Assembly (NCBI GenBank): GCA_951813575.1
Contig: OX638375.1
Coordinates: forward strand, 2,061,042 to 2,125,041
Direction of reading: 5' to 3'
DNA from: Candidatus Binatia bacterium
Lineage (GTDB): Bacteria; Desulfobacterota; Binatia; UBA9968; JAJDTQ01
DNA: 64,000 bases
Of this stretch, positions 33,271 to 42,459 are shown one piece after another. Below the pieces are notes generated by a model. It searched no databases. It saw only the letters and a list, made by a program, of their open reading frames with translations, and was not told where the DNA came from. The translations under genes and the position numbers were made by a program. Position 1 is the first letter of the stretch, and every line of letters begins with the position of its first letter.

Positions 33271-35496
33271 ATGGACGCGAGGGGGAAATACGCGCTGGTG
33301 GCGGTGCCGGCGCCGCTTCAGGAGCCGTTGACCTATGCGGTGCCGGAGGCGTTGGCGGGGCGCCTCCAGGCCGGGATGCGCGTGCTCGTGCCGTTGGGCC
33401 GGCGGCGGGTGACCGGGGTCGTGGTGGGGTTTCAGCGGGAATCGCCGGTGGCGGGGGTCAAGGAGGTCTCCGAGGCGCTGGACGACGAGGTGCTGTTCGA
33501 CCGGGCGTTCCTGGACCTGTGCCGCTGGGCGGCGGACTACTACGTGGCGTCCCTGGGCGAGATGCTGGCCACGGCGCTGCCGCCGCTGCTGCGCACCGAG
33601 AGCCGGGTGGTGGCGGCGTTCGCCGCCGACCCGGAGAGCTTCCACGGGGACCTGGACCGGGAGGTCCTCGACGCGCTCCGCAAGCGCGGCCCTCTGACCC
33701 CGGCCGCGCTGGGCCGGCTGTTCCCGCGCCGCGGGGTCAAGTCCGCCCTGGACCGGCTGGCGGCGGCCGGAGCTGTCACCCTGGGGGAACGGCTCCGGGG
33801 CCACGTGCGCGAGGCCCGGCGCCGGAAGGCGGCCCGGCCCGAACGCGCGGCGGAGACGGCCGTGCCCGGCGCGGCGCCGGTGCTCACCCGGGAACAGCAG
33901 CGGGTGCTCGGGTCCATGGAGGCGCGCCTGCGCGACGGCGGCTTCGAGACCCTGCTGCTGCACGGGGTCACCGGCAGCGGCAAGACCGAGGTCTACCTCC
34001 AGGCCATGGAGCGGGTGCGTAGCCGGGGCCTCCAGAGCCTGGTCCTGGTGCCGGAGATCGCGCTGACGCCCCAGTTGCTGGACCGGTTGGAGGCGCGCTT
34101 CCCGGGCGACGTGGCCGTGCTCCACAGCCGCCTCACCGGCGCCGAGCGCTGGCGCCAATGGTGGCGCATCGCCCAGGGGCTGGCCCGGGTGGTGGTGGGG
34201 GCCCGCTCCGCGGTCTTCGCGCCGGCCCGGGCGCTGGGGCTCATCGTCGTGGACGAGGAGCACGACTACAGCTACAAGCAGGAGGAAGGCGTCCGCTACC
34301 ACGGACGCGACCTGGCGGTGGTGCGCGGGCGCATCGTCGGCTGCCCGGTGATCCTGGGCTCCGCCACCCCCTCGGTGGAGAGCTACCACAACGCCCGCAG
34401 CGGCCGGTACCGGATGCTGGAGCTGACGGAGCGGGTGGAGGCCCGGCCCATGCCCGCGGTGGAGATCGTGGACCTCAAGAGCCGGCCCGGTCAGGCGGCC
34501 GGCGAGAAGCTCTTCTCCGAGCCGCTGTTGCGCGCGCTCCGGGAGAACCACGAACAGGGACTCCAGAGCCTGATCTTCCTCAACCGGCGCGGCTTCGCCT
34601 CCTTCCTCCAGTGCTGGGCCTGCGGTTTCGTGGTCCAATGCCCGCGCTGCAGCATCAGCCTCACCTACCATCTGGGGCGCCACAGCGCCTTCTGCCACCA
34701 CTGCGACTTCCGCCAACGCAAGCCCGACGCCTGCCCCGGCTGCGGCAACCTGTCCCTGAGCGAGGTAGGGGCCGGCACGGAACGGGTCGAGCACGAGCTG
34801 CGCCGGCTGCTGCCCAAGGCGCGCATCGGCCGCATGGACCGGGACACCACCGGCCCCCGTGGCGCCCAGGAACGGATCTTCCGTTCGTGGGAGAAGGGGG
34901 AGCTCGACATCCTGGTGGGCACCCAGATGGTGGCCAAGGGCCACGACGTGGGCGGCGTGACCCTGGTGGGCGTGATCCTGGCCGATTCCTCGCTCAACCT
35001 GCCGGACTTCCGGGCGGTGGAGAAGACCTTCCAGATCATCAGCCAGGTGGCCGGCCGGGCCGGGCGGGCGCTCCGGCCCGGCCGGGTCATCGTGCAGACG
35101 CTGGTGCCGGGCCACTACTGCTTCGGCCCCGCCAGGGGCCACGACTACCCGGCCTTCTTCGCCACCGAGACGGAGTTCCGGCGGGAGCTGGGCTACCCGC
35201 CGTTCCAGCACCTGGTGCACCTGCGCATCGACGGCGCCGACGGCGACAAGGTGGCGCGGAGCGCCCGGGACCTGGCCCGGGACCTGCGCCGGAGGGAAGC
35301 CCGGGAGCCGGTGGAGATACTCGGCCCCGCGCCCGCCCCCATCGCCCGGCTGCGCAACCGTTACCGCTGGCAGATCCTGCTCAAGGGAGCCAACCGGCCG
35401 GCGCTCCTGGCCGCGGCCCGGCGCGCGGTGGCGCTCATGCCCAGGGGCCGGGCCGCCCGGATCCACGTTGATGTGGATCCTTACAACATGTTATGA
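33271..35496 (+). CDS. priA: Primosomal protein N' (replication restart helicase)
   Basis: A 741-residue superfamily 2 3'-5' DNA helicase that reloads the replisome at stalled forks. An N-terminal DNA-binding domain (residues 1-105) precedes Walker A GVTGSGKTE near 231 and the DEEHD motif II near 327. The zinc-binding insert has eight cysteines in CWACGFVVQCPRCS and CHHC...CPGCG near 449-492. Motifs V and VI include GTQMVAKGHD and QVAGRAGRA near 550-600. Length and order are normal. It heads the priA-def-fmt-rsmB run. Confidence 0.97.
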   Translation: MDARGKYALVAVPAPLQEPLTYAVPEALAGRLQAGMRVLVPLGRRRVTGVVVGFQRESPVAGVKEVSEALDDEVLFDRAFLDLCRWAADYYVASLGEMLATALPPLLRTESRVVAAFAADPESFHGDLDREVLDALRKRGPLTPAALGRLFPRRGVKSALDRLAAAGAVTLGERLRGHVREARRRKAARPERAAETAVPGAAPVLTREQQRVLGSMEARLRDGGFETLLLHGVTGSGKTEVYLQAMERVRSRGLQSLVLVPEIALTPQLLDRLEARFPGDVAVLHSRLTGAERWRQWWRIAQGLARVVVGARSAVFAPARALGLIVVDEEHDYSYKQEEGVRYHGRDLAVVRGRIVGCPVILGSATPSVESYHNARSGRYRMLELTERVEARPMPAVEIVDLKSRPGQAAGEKLFSEPLLRALRENHEQGLQSLIFLNRRGFASFLQCWACGFVVQCPRCSISLTYHLGRHSAFCHHCDFRQRKPDACPGCGNLSLSEVGAGTERVEHELRRLLPKARIGRMDRDTTGPRGAQERIFRSWEKGELDILVGTQMVAKGHDVGGVTLVGVILADSSLNLPDFRAVEKTFQIISQVAGRAGRALRPGRVIVQTLVPGHYCFGPARGHDYPAFFATETEFRRELGYPPFQHLVHLRIDGADGDKVARSARDLARDLRRREAREPVEILGPAPAPIARLRNRYRWQILLKGANRPALLAAARRAVALMPRGRAARIHVDVDPYNML

Positions 35497-35573
35497 TTTT
35501 CCATCGGGGAGCGTCCCCGATATTTCCCCCGATATTTCAATTCCACGACACGATTCCAGGATACCGACCCGAC

Positions 35574-36110
35574 ATGATCCTCGACATCCTCAAGTTCCCG
35601 GACCCGGTCCTGCGCACGCCCGCGCGGCCGGTGGAGGCCATCACCGGCGAGACCGCCGAGCTCGTGCAGAACATGCTGGAGACCATGTACGCGGCCCCGG
35701 GCATCGGGCTGGCGGCGCCCCAGGTGGGGGTCTCCCAGCGCATCATCGTGCTGGACCTGGACCACGAGAACCCGGGCGACAACGTCATCAAGCTGGTCAA
35801 CCCGATGATCTACGAGGCCGAGGGCGAGGTGGTCTTCGAGGAGGGCTGCCTCAGCGTCGTCGACTTCACCGCGGAGGTGCAGCGCGCGGAGCGGGTGGCG
35901 GTGTCCGGATACGACGACAACGGCGACGAGGTGGACATCGAGGCTGACGGGCTCCTGGCAGTGGCGCTGCAGCACGAGATCGACCACCTCGACGGCAAGC
36001 TCTTCATCGACCGCATCAGCCGCCTCAAGCGCGATCTCTACGTGCGGAAGCTCAAGAAATCCATCCGCACGGGCAGGGAGATGCCGGAGAACCGCGGCGT
36101 CGTCATCTGA
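35574..36110 (+). CDS. def: Peptide deformylase
   Basis: A 178-residue enzyme that removes the formyl group from nascent N-terminal methionine. All three motifs are present: GIGLAAPQVG near residue 44, EGCLSV near 91 (Cys metal ligand) and HEIDHLDGKLF near 133 (HEXXH). Catalytic metal would be Fe(II) or Zn. The ATG at 35574 (MILDILKFPDPVL) matches the family start; the in-frame extension to 35493 has no counterpart. It lies seven bases before fmt. Confidence 0.97.
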   Translation: MILDILKFPDPVLRTPARPVEAITGETAELVQNMLETMYAAPGIGLAAPQVGVSQRIIVLDLDHENPGDNVIKLVNPMIYEAEGEVVFEEGCLSVVDFTAEVQRAERVAVSGYDDNGDEVDIEADGLLAVALQHEIDHLDGKLFIDRISRLKRDLYVRKLKKSIRTGREMPENRGVVI

Positions 36111-36117
36111 CCCCTGC

Positions 36118-37101
36118 ATGCGCATCGTCTTCATGGGCACGCCGCACTCGGCGGCGTCCTCGCTCCGGACCCTGCTCGACGGCCCCCACCAGGTGGCGGG
36201 GGTGGTGACCCAGCCGGACCGCCCTTCGGGACGGGGGCAGGCCACCATGCCATCGCCGGTGCGCCGGGTCGCGGAGGAGCACGGGATCCCGGTGCTGACC
36301 CCGCTCAGGATGAAGGACCCCGGCCTGCTGGAGCGGCTGCGCGGCTGGCGGCCGGACCTCATGGCGGTGGTGGCCTACGGACGGATCCTGCCACAGACGA
36401 TCCTGGACCTGGCGCCCCTGGGCTGCGTCAACGTCCACTATTCACTGCTTCCCAAGTACCGCGGCGCCGCGCCCATGCAGTGGGCCATCCTCCAGGGTGA
36501 GCGCGTCACCGGAGTGACCACCATGCGGCTGGTGGCGGAGATGGACGCGGGGCCGGTGCTGCTGGCCGAAGAGGTCGTCCTGGAACCCGGCGACACCGTG
36601 ACCACGCTGGAGGCGCGGCTGGTGCCCCTGGGCGCGCGGCTCCTGGTGGAGACCGTGGCGGGCCTGGAGCGGGGATCGCTCACGCCCCGGCCCCAGGACC
36701 CGGCCGCCGCCACCTTCGCGCCCATGCTCAGGAAAGAGGACGGGCTCATCGACTGGAGCCGCCCGGCGGCGGAGATCGAGCGGCGCGTCCGGGCATTCAC
36801 CCCCTGGCCCTCGGCCTTCACCTGGTGGCAGGGGAAACGCATCAAGGTCCACGGCGCGAGGCCGGCGGACGGGCCCCCCGCTCCGGGCCCCGAAGCGCCG
36901 GGGACGGTGGTTCAGGCCGGCCCGGACGGCATCCGGGTGGCGGCCGGGGACGGCGCGCTGCTGCTGACCGAGGTGCAGGCGGAAGGCCGGAAACGGATGC
37001 CGGCGGAGGCCTTTCTCCGGGGCGCCGGACTCCGGCAGGGGATACGGTTTGACCCCGGGTCAAGCTTGCCCGGGCCTGACCCGGGGCCCGGGGTGACGTA
37101 G
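36118..37101 (+). CDS. fmt: Methionyl-tRNA formyltransferase with repeat-derived tail
   Basis: A 327-residue enzyme that formylates initiator Met-tRNA using 10-formyl-tetrahydrofolate. It has MRIVFMGTP at the start, the catalytic NVHYSLLPKYRGAAP near residues 104-118 and the folate-binding TGVTTMRLVAEMDAGP near 130. The C-terminal OB-like domain runs to about 305. The last residues (RFDPGSSLPGPDPGPGVT) are encoded by a palindromic repeat that also gives the stop codon. The core length is otherwise normal. Confidence 0.96.
   Translation: MRIVFMGTPHSAASSLRTLLDGPHQVAGVVTQPDRPSGRGQATMPSPVRRVAEEHGIPVLTPLRMKDPGLLERLRGWRPDLMAVVAYGRILPQTILDLAPLGCVNVHYSLLPKYRGAAPMQWAILQGERVTGVTTMRLVAEMDAGPVLLAEEVVLEPGDTVTTLEARLVPLGARLLVETVAGLERGSLTPRPQDPAAATFAPMLRKEDGLIDWSRPAAEIERRVRAFTPWPSAFTWWQGKRIKVHGARPADGPPAPGPEAPGTVVQAGPDGIRVAAGDGALLLTEVQAEGRKRMPAEAFLRGAGLRQGIRFDPGSSLPGPDPGPGVT
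37050..37098. repeat. Palindromic repeat overlapping the fmt 3' end
   Basis: A double-core palindrome (GACCCCGGGTCAAGCTTGCC, then CCTGACCCGGGGCCCGGGGT and GACG). It supplies the fmt C-terminal residues and stop. Confidence 0.9.
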
Positions 37102-37144
37102 GCAGCCGACGGCGAAAGGGACCAACAGTTTCATAGAGCTATTC

Positions 37145-38506
37145 ATGGAACAGGACACCAAGAATCCCCGTGAGTTGGCGCTGGCCATCCTGGACCGCGT
37201 CGACCGCGGACAGGCCTACGCCGACGTGCTGCTGAGCGCGCGCCTGGACCGGGCGGCCCTGCCGGCCGCCGACGGCGCGCTGCTGACCCAGGCGGTCTAC
37301 GGCACGCTGCGCTGGCGCGGGCGCATCGACTGGGTGCTGAGCACACTCCTCCGGAAACCGCTGAAGGACCTGGACCCCCTGGTCCGCAACCTGCTCCGCC
37401 TGGGGGGCTACGAGCTGCTCTTCCTGGACCGGGTGCCAGCCTACGCCACCGTCAACGAGCTGGTGGAGCTGGCCCGGAGACGGGCCGGACCGGGCAAGGC
37501 GCGGCTGGTGAACGCGGTGCTGCGCCGGATCGCGGACCGGGAACGGGAGGCCTGGTCGCCGGCCCCCGCCTCCGGGAAGAAGGAGGACGTGGCCGCGCTG
37601 CTCTCTCACCCGCCCTGGCTTGCCGCCATGTGGCGGGAGCAGTTCGGCGCCGGCGAGAGCCGGCGGCTGATGGAAGCCAACAACGAGGAATCGCCGCTGG
37701 TGCTGCGCGCCAACCAGCGGAGGATCGGCCGGGACGAGCTGGCGCGGCGGCTGCGCGACCGCGGCGTCGACGCCCGGGTCGGCGCCTGGTCGCCGCTGGC
37801 CGTCCGGGTGCGCGGCGCCGCGTCCCCGGCGCTCCTTGCCGAGTTCCGCGACGGTCTGTGCCAGGTGCAGGGAGAGGCTTCCCAACTGGTGGGCTTGCTG
37901 GCGGCCCCGGAGCCCGGCATGCGGGTGCTGGACGCGTGCGCCGCCCCCGGCGGCAAGACCACCCACATGGCGGAGCTCATGGACGACCGGGGCGAGGTGC
38001 TCGCCTGCGACGTGTCGGAGCGCGGCCTCGGCAGGCTCGCGGACAACGCCCGCCGCCTGGGCCTGAGCTGCATCCGCGCCCGCGCCGGCGACGCCGCCCG
38101 GGACCTTCCGGGCGAGCCGGAAAGCTTCGACCGCGTGCTGGTGGACGCGCCCTGCTCCGGCCTGGGAACGCTGCGGGCGCACCCCGAGATCCGCTGGCGG
38201 CGGGCGCCGAGGGACCTTGAGCGGCTGGCGGCGCTGCAGGCCGCCGTTCTGGAACAGGCCGCCTCCCGGGTACGCCCCGGCGGAGTGCTGGTGTACGCCA
38301 CCTGCACGCTCTCGCGGGTGGAGAACGAAACGCTGGTGGAGGCGTTCGTCGAGCGCCGTCCCGAGTTCGCCGTCGAGGACGCCGCCGCTCACCTTCCCGA
38401 CGCCGCCCGCGCCATGACCGCGGGACGCTGGTTCACCGCCCTGCCCCACCGCCACGACACCGACGGCTTCTTTGCCGCCCGGATGCGGCGCGGTCCAATC
38501 CGATGA
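37145..38506 (+). CDS. rsmB: 16S rRNA (cytosine-967 C5)-methyltransferase
   Basis: A 453-residue RsmB/Sun protein. The N-terminal NusB-like domain (residues 1-145) contains LTQAVYGTLRWRGRIDWVL near 48. SAM motif I is VLDACAAPGGKTTH near 260, catalytic DAPCSGLGTLR near 334 and the second Cys is in YATCTLSRVENE near 383. It methylates C967 of 16S rRNA. Its place after def-fmt is the usual arrangement in proteobacteria. Confidence 0.96.
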   Translation: MEQDTKNPRELALAILDRVDRGQAYADVLLSARLDRAALPAADGALLTQAVYGTLRWRGRIDWVLSTLLRKPLKDLDPLVRNLLRLGGYELLFLDRVPAYATVNELVELARRRAGPGKARLVNAVLRRIADREREAWSPAPASGKKEDVAALLSHPPWLAAMWREQFGAGESRRLMEANNEESPLVLRANQRRIGRDELARRLRDRGVDARVGAWSPLAVRVRGAASPALLAEFRDGLCQVQGEASQLVGLLAAPEPGMRVLDACAAPGGKTTHMAELMDDRGEVLACDVSERGLGRLADNARRLGLSCIRARAGDAARDLPGEPESFDRVLVDAPCSGLGTLRAHPEIRWRRAPRDLERLAALQAAVLEQAASRVRPGGVLVYATCTLSRVENETLVEAFVERRPEFAVEDAAAHLPDAARAMTAGRWFTALPHRHDTDGFFAARMRRGPIR

Positions 38507-38612
38507 CACGGCGCCCCGCGGGGAGCTCGCCGGAGATCTTCAATAGTTGCGCCTGCTCTCGTTACGCCTGCTCTCGGTCATTCCTCATCTCTCCGTCATT
38601 CCTCATCTCTCC

Positions 38613-38711
38613 GTCATTCCCGCGAAAGCGGGAATCCAGGGGCGGTGGAGCGGCACACAGCGGCGTTTCCCCACCTCGCCACCCCTGGATTCCCGCTTTC
38701 GCGGGAATGAC
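38613..38711. repeat. MITE/BIME-like inverted-repeat element, copy 1
   Basis: Arms of about 30 bp (GTCATTCCCGCGAAAGCGGG, then AATCCAGGGG; inverted at the other end) enclose about 39 bp (GGTGGAGCGGCACACAGCGG at its start). Each arm is itself a palindrome. The centre resembles the centre of the second copy at 61416-61517. A solo half-arm (TTTCGCGGGAATGACGGAGA) lies at 38761-38780. The gap 38507-38877 contains nothing else recognisable except the hairpin beside the tRNA. Confidence 0.85.
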
Positions 38712-38848
38712 GATTCGGGGGGCCGTCACCTCTCTCTAATGGTGGTTTTGACACAGCCTGTTTCGCGGGAATGACGGAGAGATGAGTATGCCTGGGTAGC
38801 TGGCATCCATGATTTACGTCTCCCCCGCCGTGTGTTAGATTTCCTGTC

Positions 38849-38874
38849 GACGGCCCGGGTTCCACCGGGCCGAC
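38849..38874. other. GC-rich hairpin just upstream of the tRNA
   Basis: CGGCCCGG and CCGGGCCG can form an 8-bp stem around a short loop, ending about five bases before the tRNA. There is no U-tract. It could mark a processing or transcript-end signal; the role is not evident. Confidence 0.35.
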
Positions 38875-38877
38875 AGT

Positions 38878-38954
38878 CGGGGCGTGGCTCAGCCTGGTAG
38901 AGCGCACGGTTCGGGTCCGTGAAGTCGCTGGTTCAAATCCAGTCGCCCCGACCA
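38878..38954 (+). tRNA. tRNA-Pro (anticodon CGG)
   Basis: A 77-base cloverleaf. The 7-bp acceptor CGGGGCG pairs with CGCCCCG (38944-38950), discriminator A, and CCA is encoded (38952-38954). The anticodon stem CACGG/CCGTG encloses the loop TTCGGGT, so the anticodon is CGG, reading CCG proline codons. GGTTCAAATCC is the T loop and arm. Confidence 0.97.
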
Positions 38955-38969
38955 CTCCTCCCCACCCCA

Positions 38970-39057
38970 CCTCTGGACCCCGGATCAAGTCCGGGGTGAC
39001 GTCCGGGTCAAGCTTGCCCCGGGCTTGACCCGGGGCCCGGGGTGACTTTTTGCGGGC
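38970..39057. repeat. Palindromic repeats after the tRNA
   Basis: Copies include CTGGACCCCGGATCAAGTCC, GGGTCAAGCTTGCCCCGGGC and TTGACCCGGGGCCCGGGGTG, in the usual compound arrangement. Confidence 0.85.
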
Positions 39058-39093
39058 CCGGGTGACGTTTGCGGCGTTCGCGATGACGTCCTG

Positions 39094-39176
39094 TTGTCCG
39101 CACGACGTCCCGTGTCCGCACGACGTCCCGTTGTCCGCACGACGTCCCGTTGTCCGTACGACGTCCCGTTGTCCGG
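39094..39176. repeat. 19-bp tandem repeat, about four and a half copies
   Basis: Unit TGTCCGCACGACGTCCCGT with one single-base variant (GTAC for GCAC) and one copy shortened by a base. It ends 15 bases before the stop of the amidohydrolase gene on the other strand. It is unrelated to the main palindrome family. Confidence 0.9.
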
Positions 39177-39191
39177 GACGGCGGCGCGCGT

Positions 39192-40352
39192 TTATCCGAG
39201 GCGGAAGAAGTCGACGGCGTTGCCGGCCACCAGGCGGTGGCGCTCGTCCGGGGGGACGCCGTCCATCTGCGAGTCCAGGAGCTGCATGGAGTGCGGCCAG
39301 CGCGTGACGACGTGGGGGAAGTCGCTGCCCCACATCATGCGGTCCACGCCCACGTCGTGGCGCAGCCGGACGCCCACGCGGTCCTCGAAGAAACCCCAGT
39401 AAGCGTGCTCGCGCAGGTACTCGCTGGGCAGCCGCTTCAGGCGCGGCAGCCCCATCTGCCGCTCGGCCCAGAACCGGTTGATGGAGTATTCGTGGTCCAT
39501 CTGCTCGTAGAAGTACGGCAGCCAGCCGACGTTGTTCTCGGCCCAGTAGATGCGGAGCTTCGGGAACCGGTCGAAGATCCCGGCCACCACCATCTGGCTG
39601 GCCTCCACCGAGCCCGAGTGGTACGGACCCTGCCGCGCCAGGCGCTGGACGAGGTCCGTGGGAGGCCGGCGCTCGCCCGGGGGCTCCTGGGGGTACTGGA
39701 ACAGCGGGGTCTCCCGGGTGCCGACCTTGGTGGTGAAGGAGGTGTGCACCACCACCGGCACGTCGAGGTCCAGGGCCGCGGCCCAGAAACGGTCGTCCTC
39801 CGGTGAAGGATAGCCCCTGCCGCCGGGATAGGTGCTGAGCCAGACCGCCTTGAGGCCGAGGCGCTTGCAGTGCTCCATCTCCGCGATATCGTCCTCGACG
39901 CCGCGGTTGGGCAGGATGCCCACGCCGATCAGGCGCTCCGGATCGACGGCACAGTACTCCTCCGCCATGAACTCGTTGAAGTGGTGGATGATGCCGACGT
40001 ACACCTCCCGGTCCCGGATCGCGGGACTGCGCACCTCCAGGGCGAACAGCACCTCCGCGTCGACGCCGTCCTGGTCCTGCTCGCGCAGCCGCTGCTCCGG
40101 ACCGCCGCAACCCGGCGTGTTGTCGAAATCGATGACCGTGGGATCGAACTCTTCCGGCGGCCGGCCGGCATAGTAGCTGGTGCCGCCGTACACCAGCGGC
40201 CGGCCCTCCCGTTGCAGCGCGTCACGGCCGTCGGGCAGCCGGATCCTTCTGGACGCCCTGTCCCGGTACTTTTCGGGAATGCGGTGCCGCCACAGGTCGG
40301 GCGGGGCTTCGAAGTGACTGTCCGCGGAAACGTGCCGGTAGGCGCGCGCCAT
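39192..40352 (-). CDS. Amidohydrolase-2 family metal-dependent hydrolase
   Basis: A 386-residue TIM-barrel enzyme of the amidohydrolase_2 (ACMS decarboxylase-like) group. The strand-1 metal site reads VSADSHFE near residue 8, VPVVVHTSF near 191 gives the strand-5 histidine, and MMWGSDFPH near 336 has the late aspartate. Related enzymes are non-oxidative aromatic decarboxylases or hydrolases. It lies directly downstream of a second amidohydrolase; the substrate is unknown. Confidence 0.86.
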   Translation of the reverse strand: MARAYRHVSADSHFEAPPDLWRHRIPEKYRDRASRRIRLPDGRDALQREGRPLVYGGTSYYAGRPPEEFDPTVIDFDNTPGCGGPEQRLREQDQDGVDAEVLFALEVRSPAIRDREVYVGIIHHFNEFMAEEYCAVDPERLIGVGILPNRGVEDDIAEMEHCKRLGLKAVWLSTYPGGRGYPSPEDDRFWAAALDLDVPVVVHTSFTTKVGTRETPLFQYPQEPPGERRPPTDLVQRLARQGPYHSGSVEASQMVVAGIFDRFPKLRIYWAENNVGWLPYFYEQMDHEYSINRFWAERQMGLPRLKRLPSEYLREHAYWGFFEDRVGVRLRHDVGVDRMMWGSDFPHVVTRWPHSMQLLDSQMDGVPPDERHRLVAGNAVDFFRLG

Positions 40353-40370
40353 GCGAGCGTCCTCCGCCGC

Positions 40371-41216
40371 CTAGGCGGATTCGGGGAACGGCCAGTCCAG
40401 CCATTCCGCCAACGCCCTGCCCAGGATCCACTCCTTCTCGTCGGCGGTCAGGTTGTCCAGCTCCTCGGTAAAGAGCGTCAGCGCCTGCCGGTAGGGACAC
40501 GGGAGGTGGGACAGGTCGGTGCCCCAGAACACGCGCCTGGGTCCGAAGGCGTCCACCACCCGGCGGATCTGCGGGTGGAGCGACGGATAGGGGTAGCTTT
40601 CCGTCGAGTAGCACGGCAGCGCGGAAGCCTTCACCGCCACGTTGGGCAGGGCCGCGAGCTTGACGACCCCGTCGACGATGGGAGCGAGCGGCTTGCCGAT
40701 GAGGCTCGAGTTGAGGCCCATGTGGTCGATGCACAGACGCAGGCCGGGGTGCCGCGCGGCCACCTCGGCGAGGCGCGGCAGCGCGTGGGGCGCCAGCGCC
40801 ATGACCGGGACGTCGTGGCGCTCGGCCGCCGCCCAGAACCAGTCGATGGTATCGTCCTCCAGCCAGGTCCGGTACCGGCCGCGATGGAAGGTCAGGCGGA
40901 TCCCCAGCATGCCGGGTTGTTCCTTCCAGGCGGCCATGCGGTCCCGGCTTTCGGGCGCGTCCAGGGTCAGCCGCCCCATGACCGCGAAGCGGTCCGGGTG
41001 GAGGCGCGCGGCCTCCAGCGACGTGTCGTTCCGGTCCGCTTCCCAGGTGGGCGGCACCAGCACCGCCCGGGCGACGCCGGCGCCGTCCATCTCGCGCAGT
41101 AGTTCTTCATGTCCCAGGGGCTCGGGGCGGTGGGGCTTGGCGGCGTCCACCCGGTCCCAGGGCTTGTCCGAGGTCTCGGCGGCCCAGATGTGTACCTGTG
41201 AATCGATGATCTGCAT
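40371..41216 (-). CDS. Amidohydrolase-2 family protein
   Basis: A 281-residue amidohydrolase_2 protein. It opens MQIIDSQVHIWAAE, the canonical DxHxH-like site written DSQVHIW. RLCIDHMGLN near 160 supplies the strand-6 histidine, and VFWGTDLSHLP near 231 the late aspartate. It is similar to lactone hydrolases and 2-pyrone-4,6-dicarboxylate hydrolase-like enzymes. It sits between the bicupin and the larger amidohydrolase in one direction, so the three are probably co-transcribed. Confidence 0.86.
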   Translation of the reverse strand: MQIIDSQVHIWAAETSDKPWDRVDAAKPHRPEPLGHEELLREMDGAGVARAVLVPPTWEADRNDTSLEAARLHPDRFAVMGRLTLDAPESRDRMAAWKEQPGMLGIRLTFHRGRYRTWLEDDTIDWFWAAAERHDVPVMALAPHALPRLAEVAARHPGLRLCIDHMGLNSSLIGKPLAPIVDGVVKLAALPNVAVKASALPCYSTESYPYPSLHPQIRRVVDAFGPRRVFWGTDLSHLPCPYRQALTLFTEELDNLTADEKEWILGRALAEWLDWPFPESA

Positions 41217-41252
41217 GGCCGGGCGGATACGGATACTCGTGACGGGCCGCGG

Positions 41253-42425
41253 CTACCCGGCCGCCTGCTCTTCGGCGTCCCGGTAGGTCCACTGGAAATC
41301 GTGATCGCGGTAGACCTCGTCCGGCATCAGGCTGGTGAGCTGCCGCTTGTCCAGCTCGCCCTCGAAGCGATCGCGGATCGACGGATCCTCGTCCGCGTAC
41401 TCGATCTGGTCCCTGGCGCGGTCCTCGACCTTCTCGGCGTGGCCGCGGAACTGCCGGGGCGGATGGAGCGCCAGGTAGCGGGCCGGCGTGCCGCCGGCGT
41501 TGAAGTGCTGGTGGAACCACTTGCCGGGGGGGACGAACATGCTGGCCTCGTGCCACGGCGCCACCACCTTCTCCTTCCCCTCCTCCCACAGGATGGAGTA
41601 GCCCTCCCCGGCCGGGATGACGATGACCCGGCCCGGGCCGTGCCGGTGGGCCTTCTTGTAGGTGCGGGAGGGGAACACCGACATGTGGCAGGACATCTCG
41701 GAGTTGGGGAAGGTCATGAGCACGCTGTGGCCGCCCGCGCCCCGGCGGCTGCTGCGGTTGAGCTTGTTCCAGGAGCCCATGTCAGGGAAGAAGTTGCCGT
41801 ACCAGAAGATGCCGCTGCGGCCGCCCCAGGTCCGGGTCGGGTCGCCGTCGCGCACCAGCTTGGCCTCGGAGTAGAGCTGGGCGCCGTCGGACAAGAAATC
41901 CTCGCCCTCGTGGTGATTGTTGAAGAAGAACGCCGGGTCGGTGTTGAGCGACATGGCCAGCGGGAGATAGCTGTAGCGCAGGAGCCGCACCGGCTGGTCG
42001 CCGCGCATGTTGCTCATGGTGTGGTGGTAGTTGTGCGGCACCTGGAACAGGCTGCGCGGCTGCCACTCGAAGCTGGTCTTGGCGCCGCTCTCGCCCGGCC
42101 ACACCGTGGTGACGCCCTGGCCCTGGAGCACGTAGACCAGCTCGTCGAGGGCGAACTTCAGCGGCGGCAGCGTCTCCCCCGGAGGGATCTCCTGCACCAT
42201 GGCGGAGGTGACCCCCTCCTGCCCCACGAGCTGGATGAAGGCGCTCTCGCACCCCCGCTCCTCCCACCAGCCCAGCTCCACCGTACGCAGGTCCTCGATG
42301 AAGTAGCCCCGATGGATCGGCACGCCGATGGAGGCCATCCAGTCATCGTAGGTGTACTCCTTGACCTCCAGGTCGGGAGCAACGGTATCGTCGGAACTCG
42401 TGTCGGGGTGGATCTGCGTCGTCAA
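41253..42425 (-). CDS. Two-domain cupin protein
   Basis: A 390-residue bicupin. The first barrel (about 60-150) has PPLKFALDELVYVLQGQG but few histidines. The second barrel (about 240-335) has the metal-binding pattern KKAHRHGPGRVIVIPAGEG with histidines, and KWFHQHFNAGG. It may be a ring-cleaving dioxygenase-like or sugar-binding protein; the reaction is not clear. The TTG at 42425 with AAAGGAG nine bases upstream is chosen; upstream in-frame sequence is made of a palindromic repeat. Confidence 0.75.
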   Translation of the reverse strand: MTTQIHPDTSSDDTVAPDLEVKEYTYDDWMASIGVPIHRGYFIEDLRTVELGWWEERGCESAFIQLVGQEGVTSAMVQEIPPGETLPPLKFALDELVYVLQGQGVTTVWPGESGAKTSFEWQPRSLFQVPHNYHHTMSNMRGDQPVRLLRYSYLPLAMSLNTDPAFFFNNHHEGEDFLSDGAQLYSEAKLVRDGDPTRTWGGRSGIFWYGNFFPDMGSWNKLNRSSRRGAGGHSVLMTFPNSEMSCHMSVFPSRTYKKAHRHGPGRVIVIPAGEGYSILWEEGKEKVVAPWHEASMFVPPGKWFHQHFNAGGTPARYLALHPPRQFRGHAEKVEDRARDQIEYADEDPSIRDRFEGELDKRQLTSLMPDEVYRDHDFQWTYRDAEEQAAG

Positions 42426-42459
42426 TGTCGTTCTCCTTTGCTCGCCCGTCCGCGCCGCC

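Noticed and set aside
33259..35466. 735-residue open frame on the minus strand opposite priA
   Set aside because: Composition is rich in Ala, Arg, Gly and His without any family motif; priA on the plus strand explains the sequence. It is a GC-driven shadow.
38849..38874. Rho-independent terminator upstream of the tRNA
   Set aside because: The hairpin lacks a U-tract and sits where the tRNA promoter region should be, so it is listed only as a hairpin.
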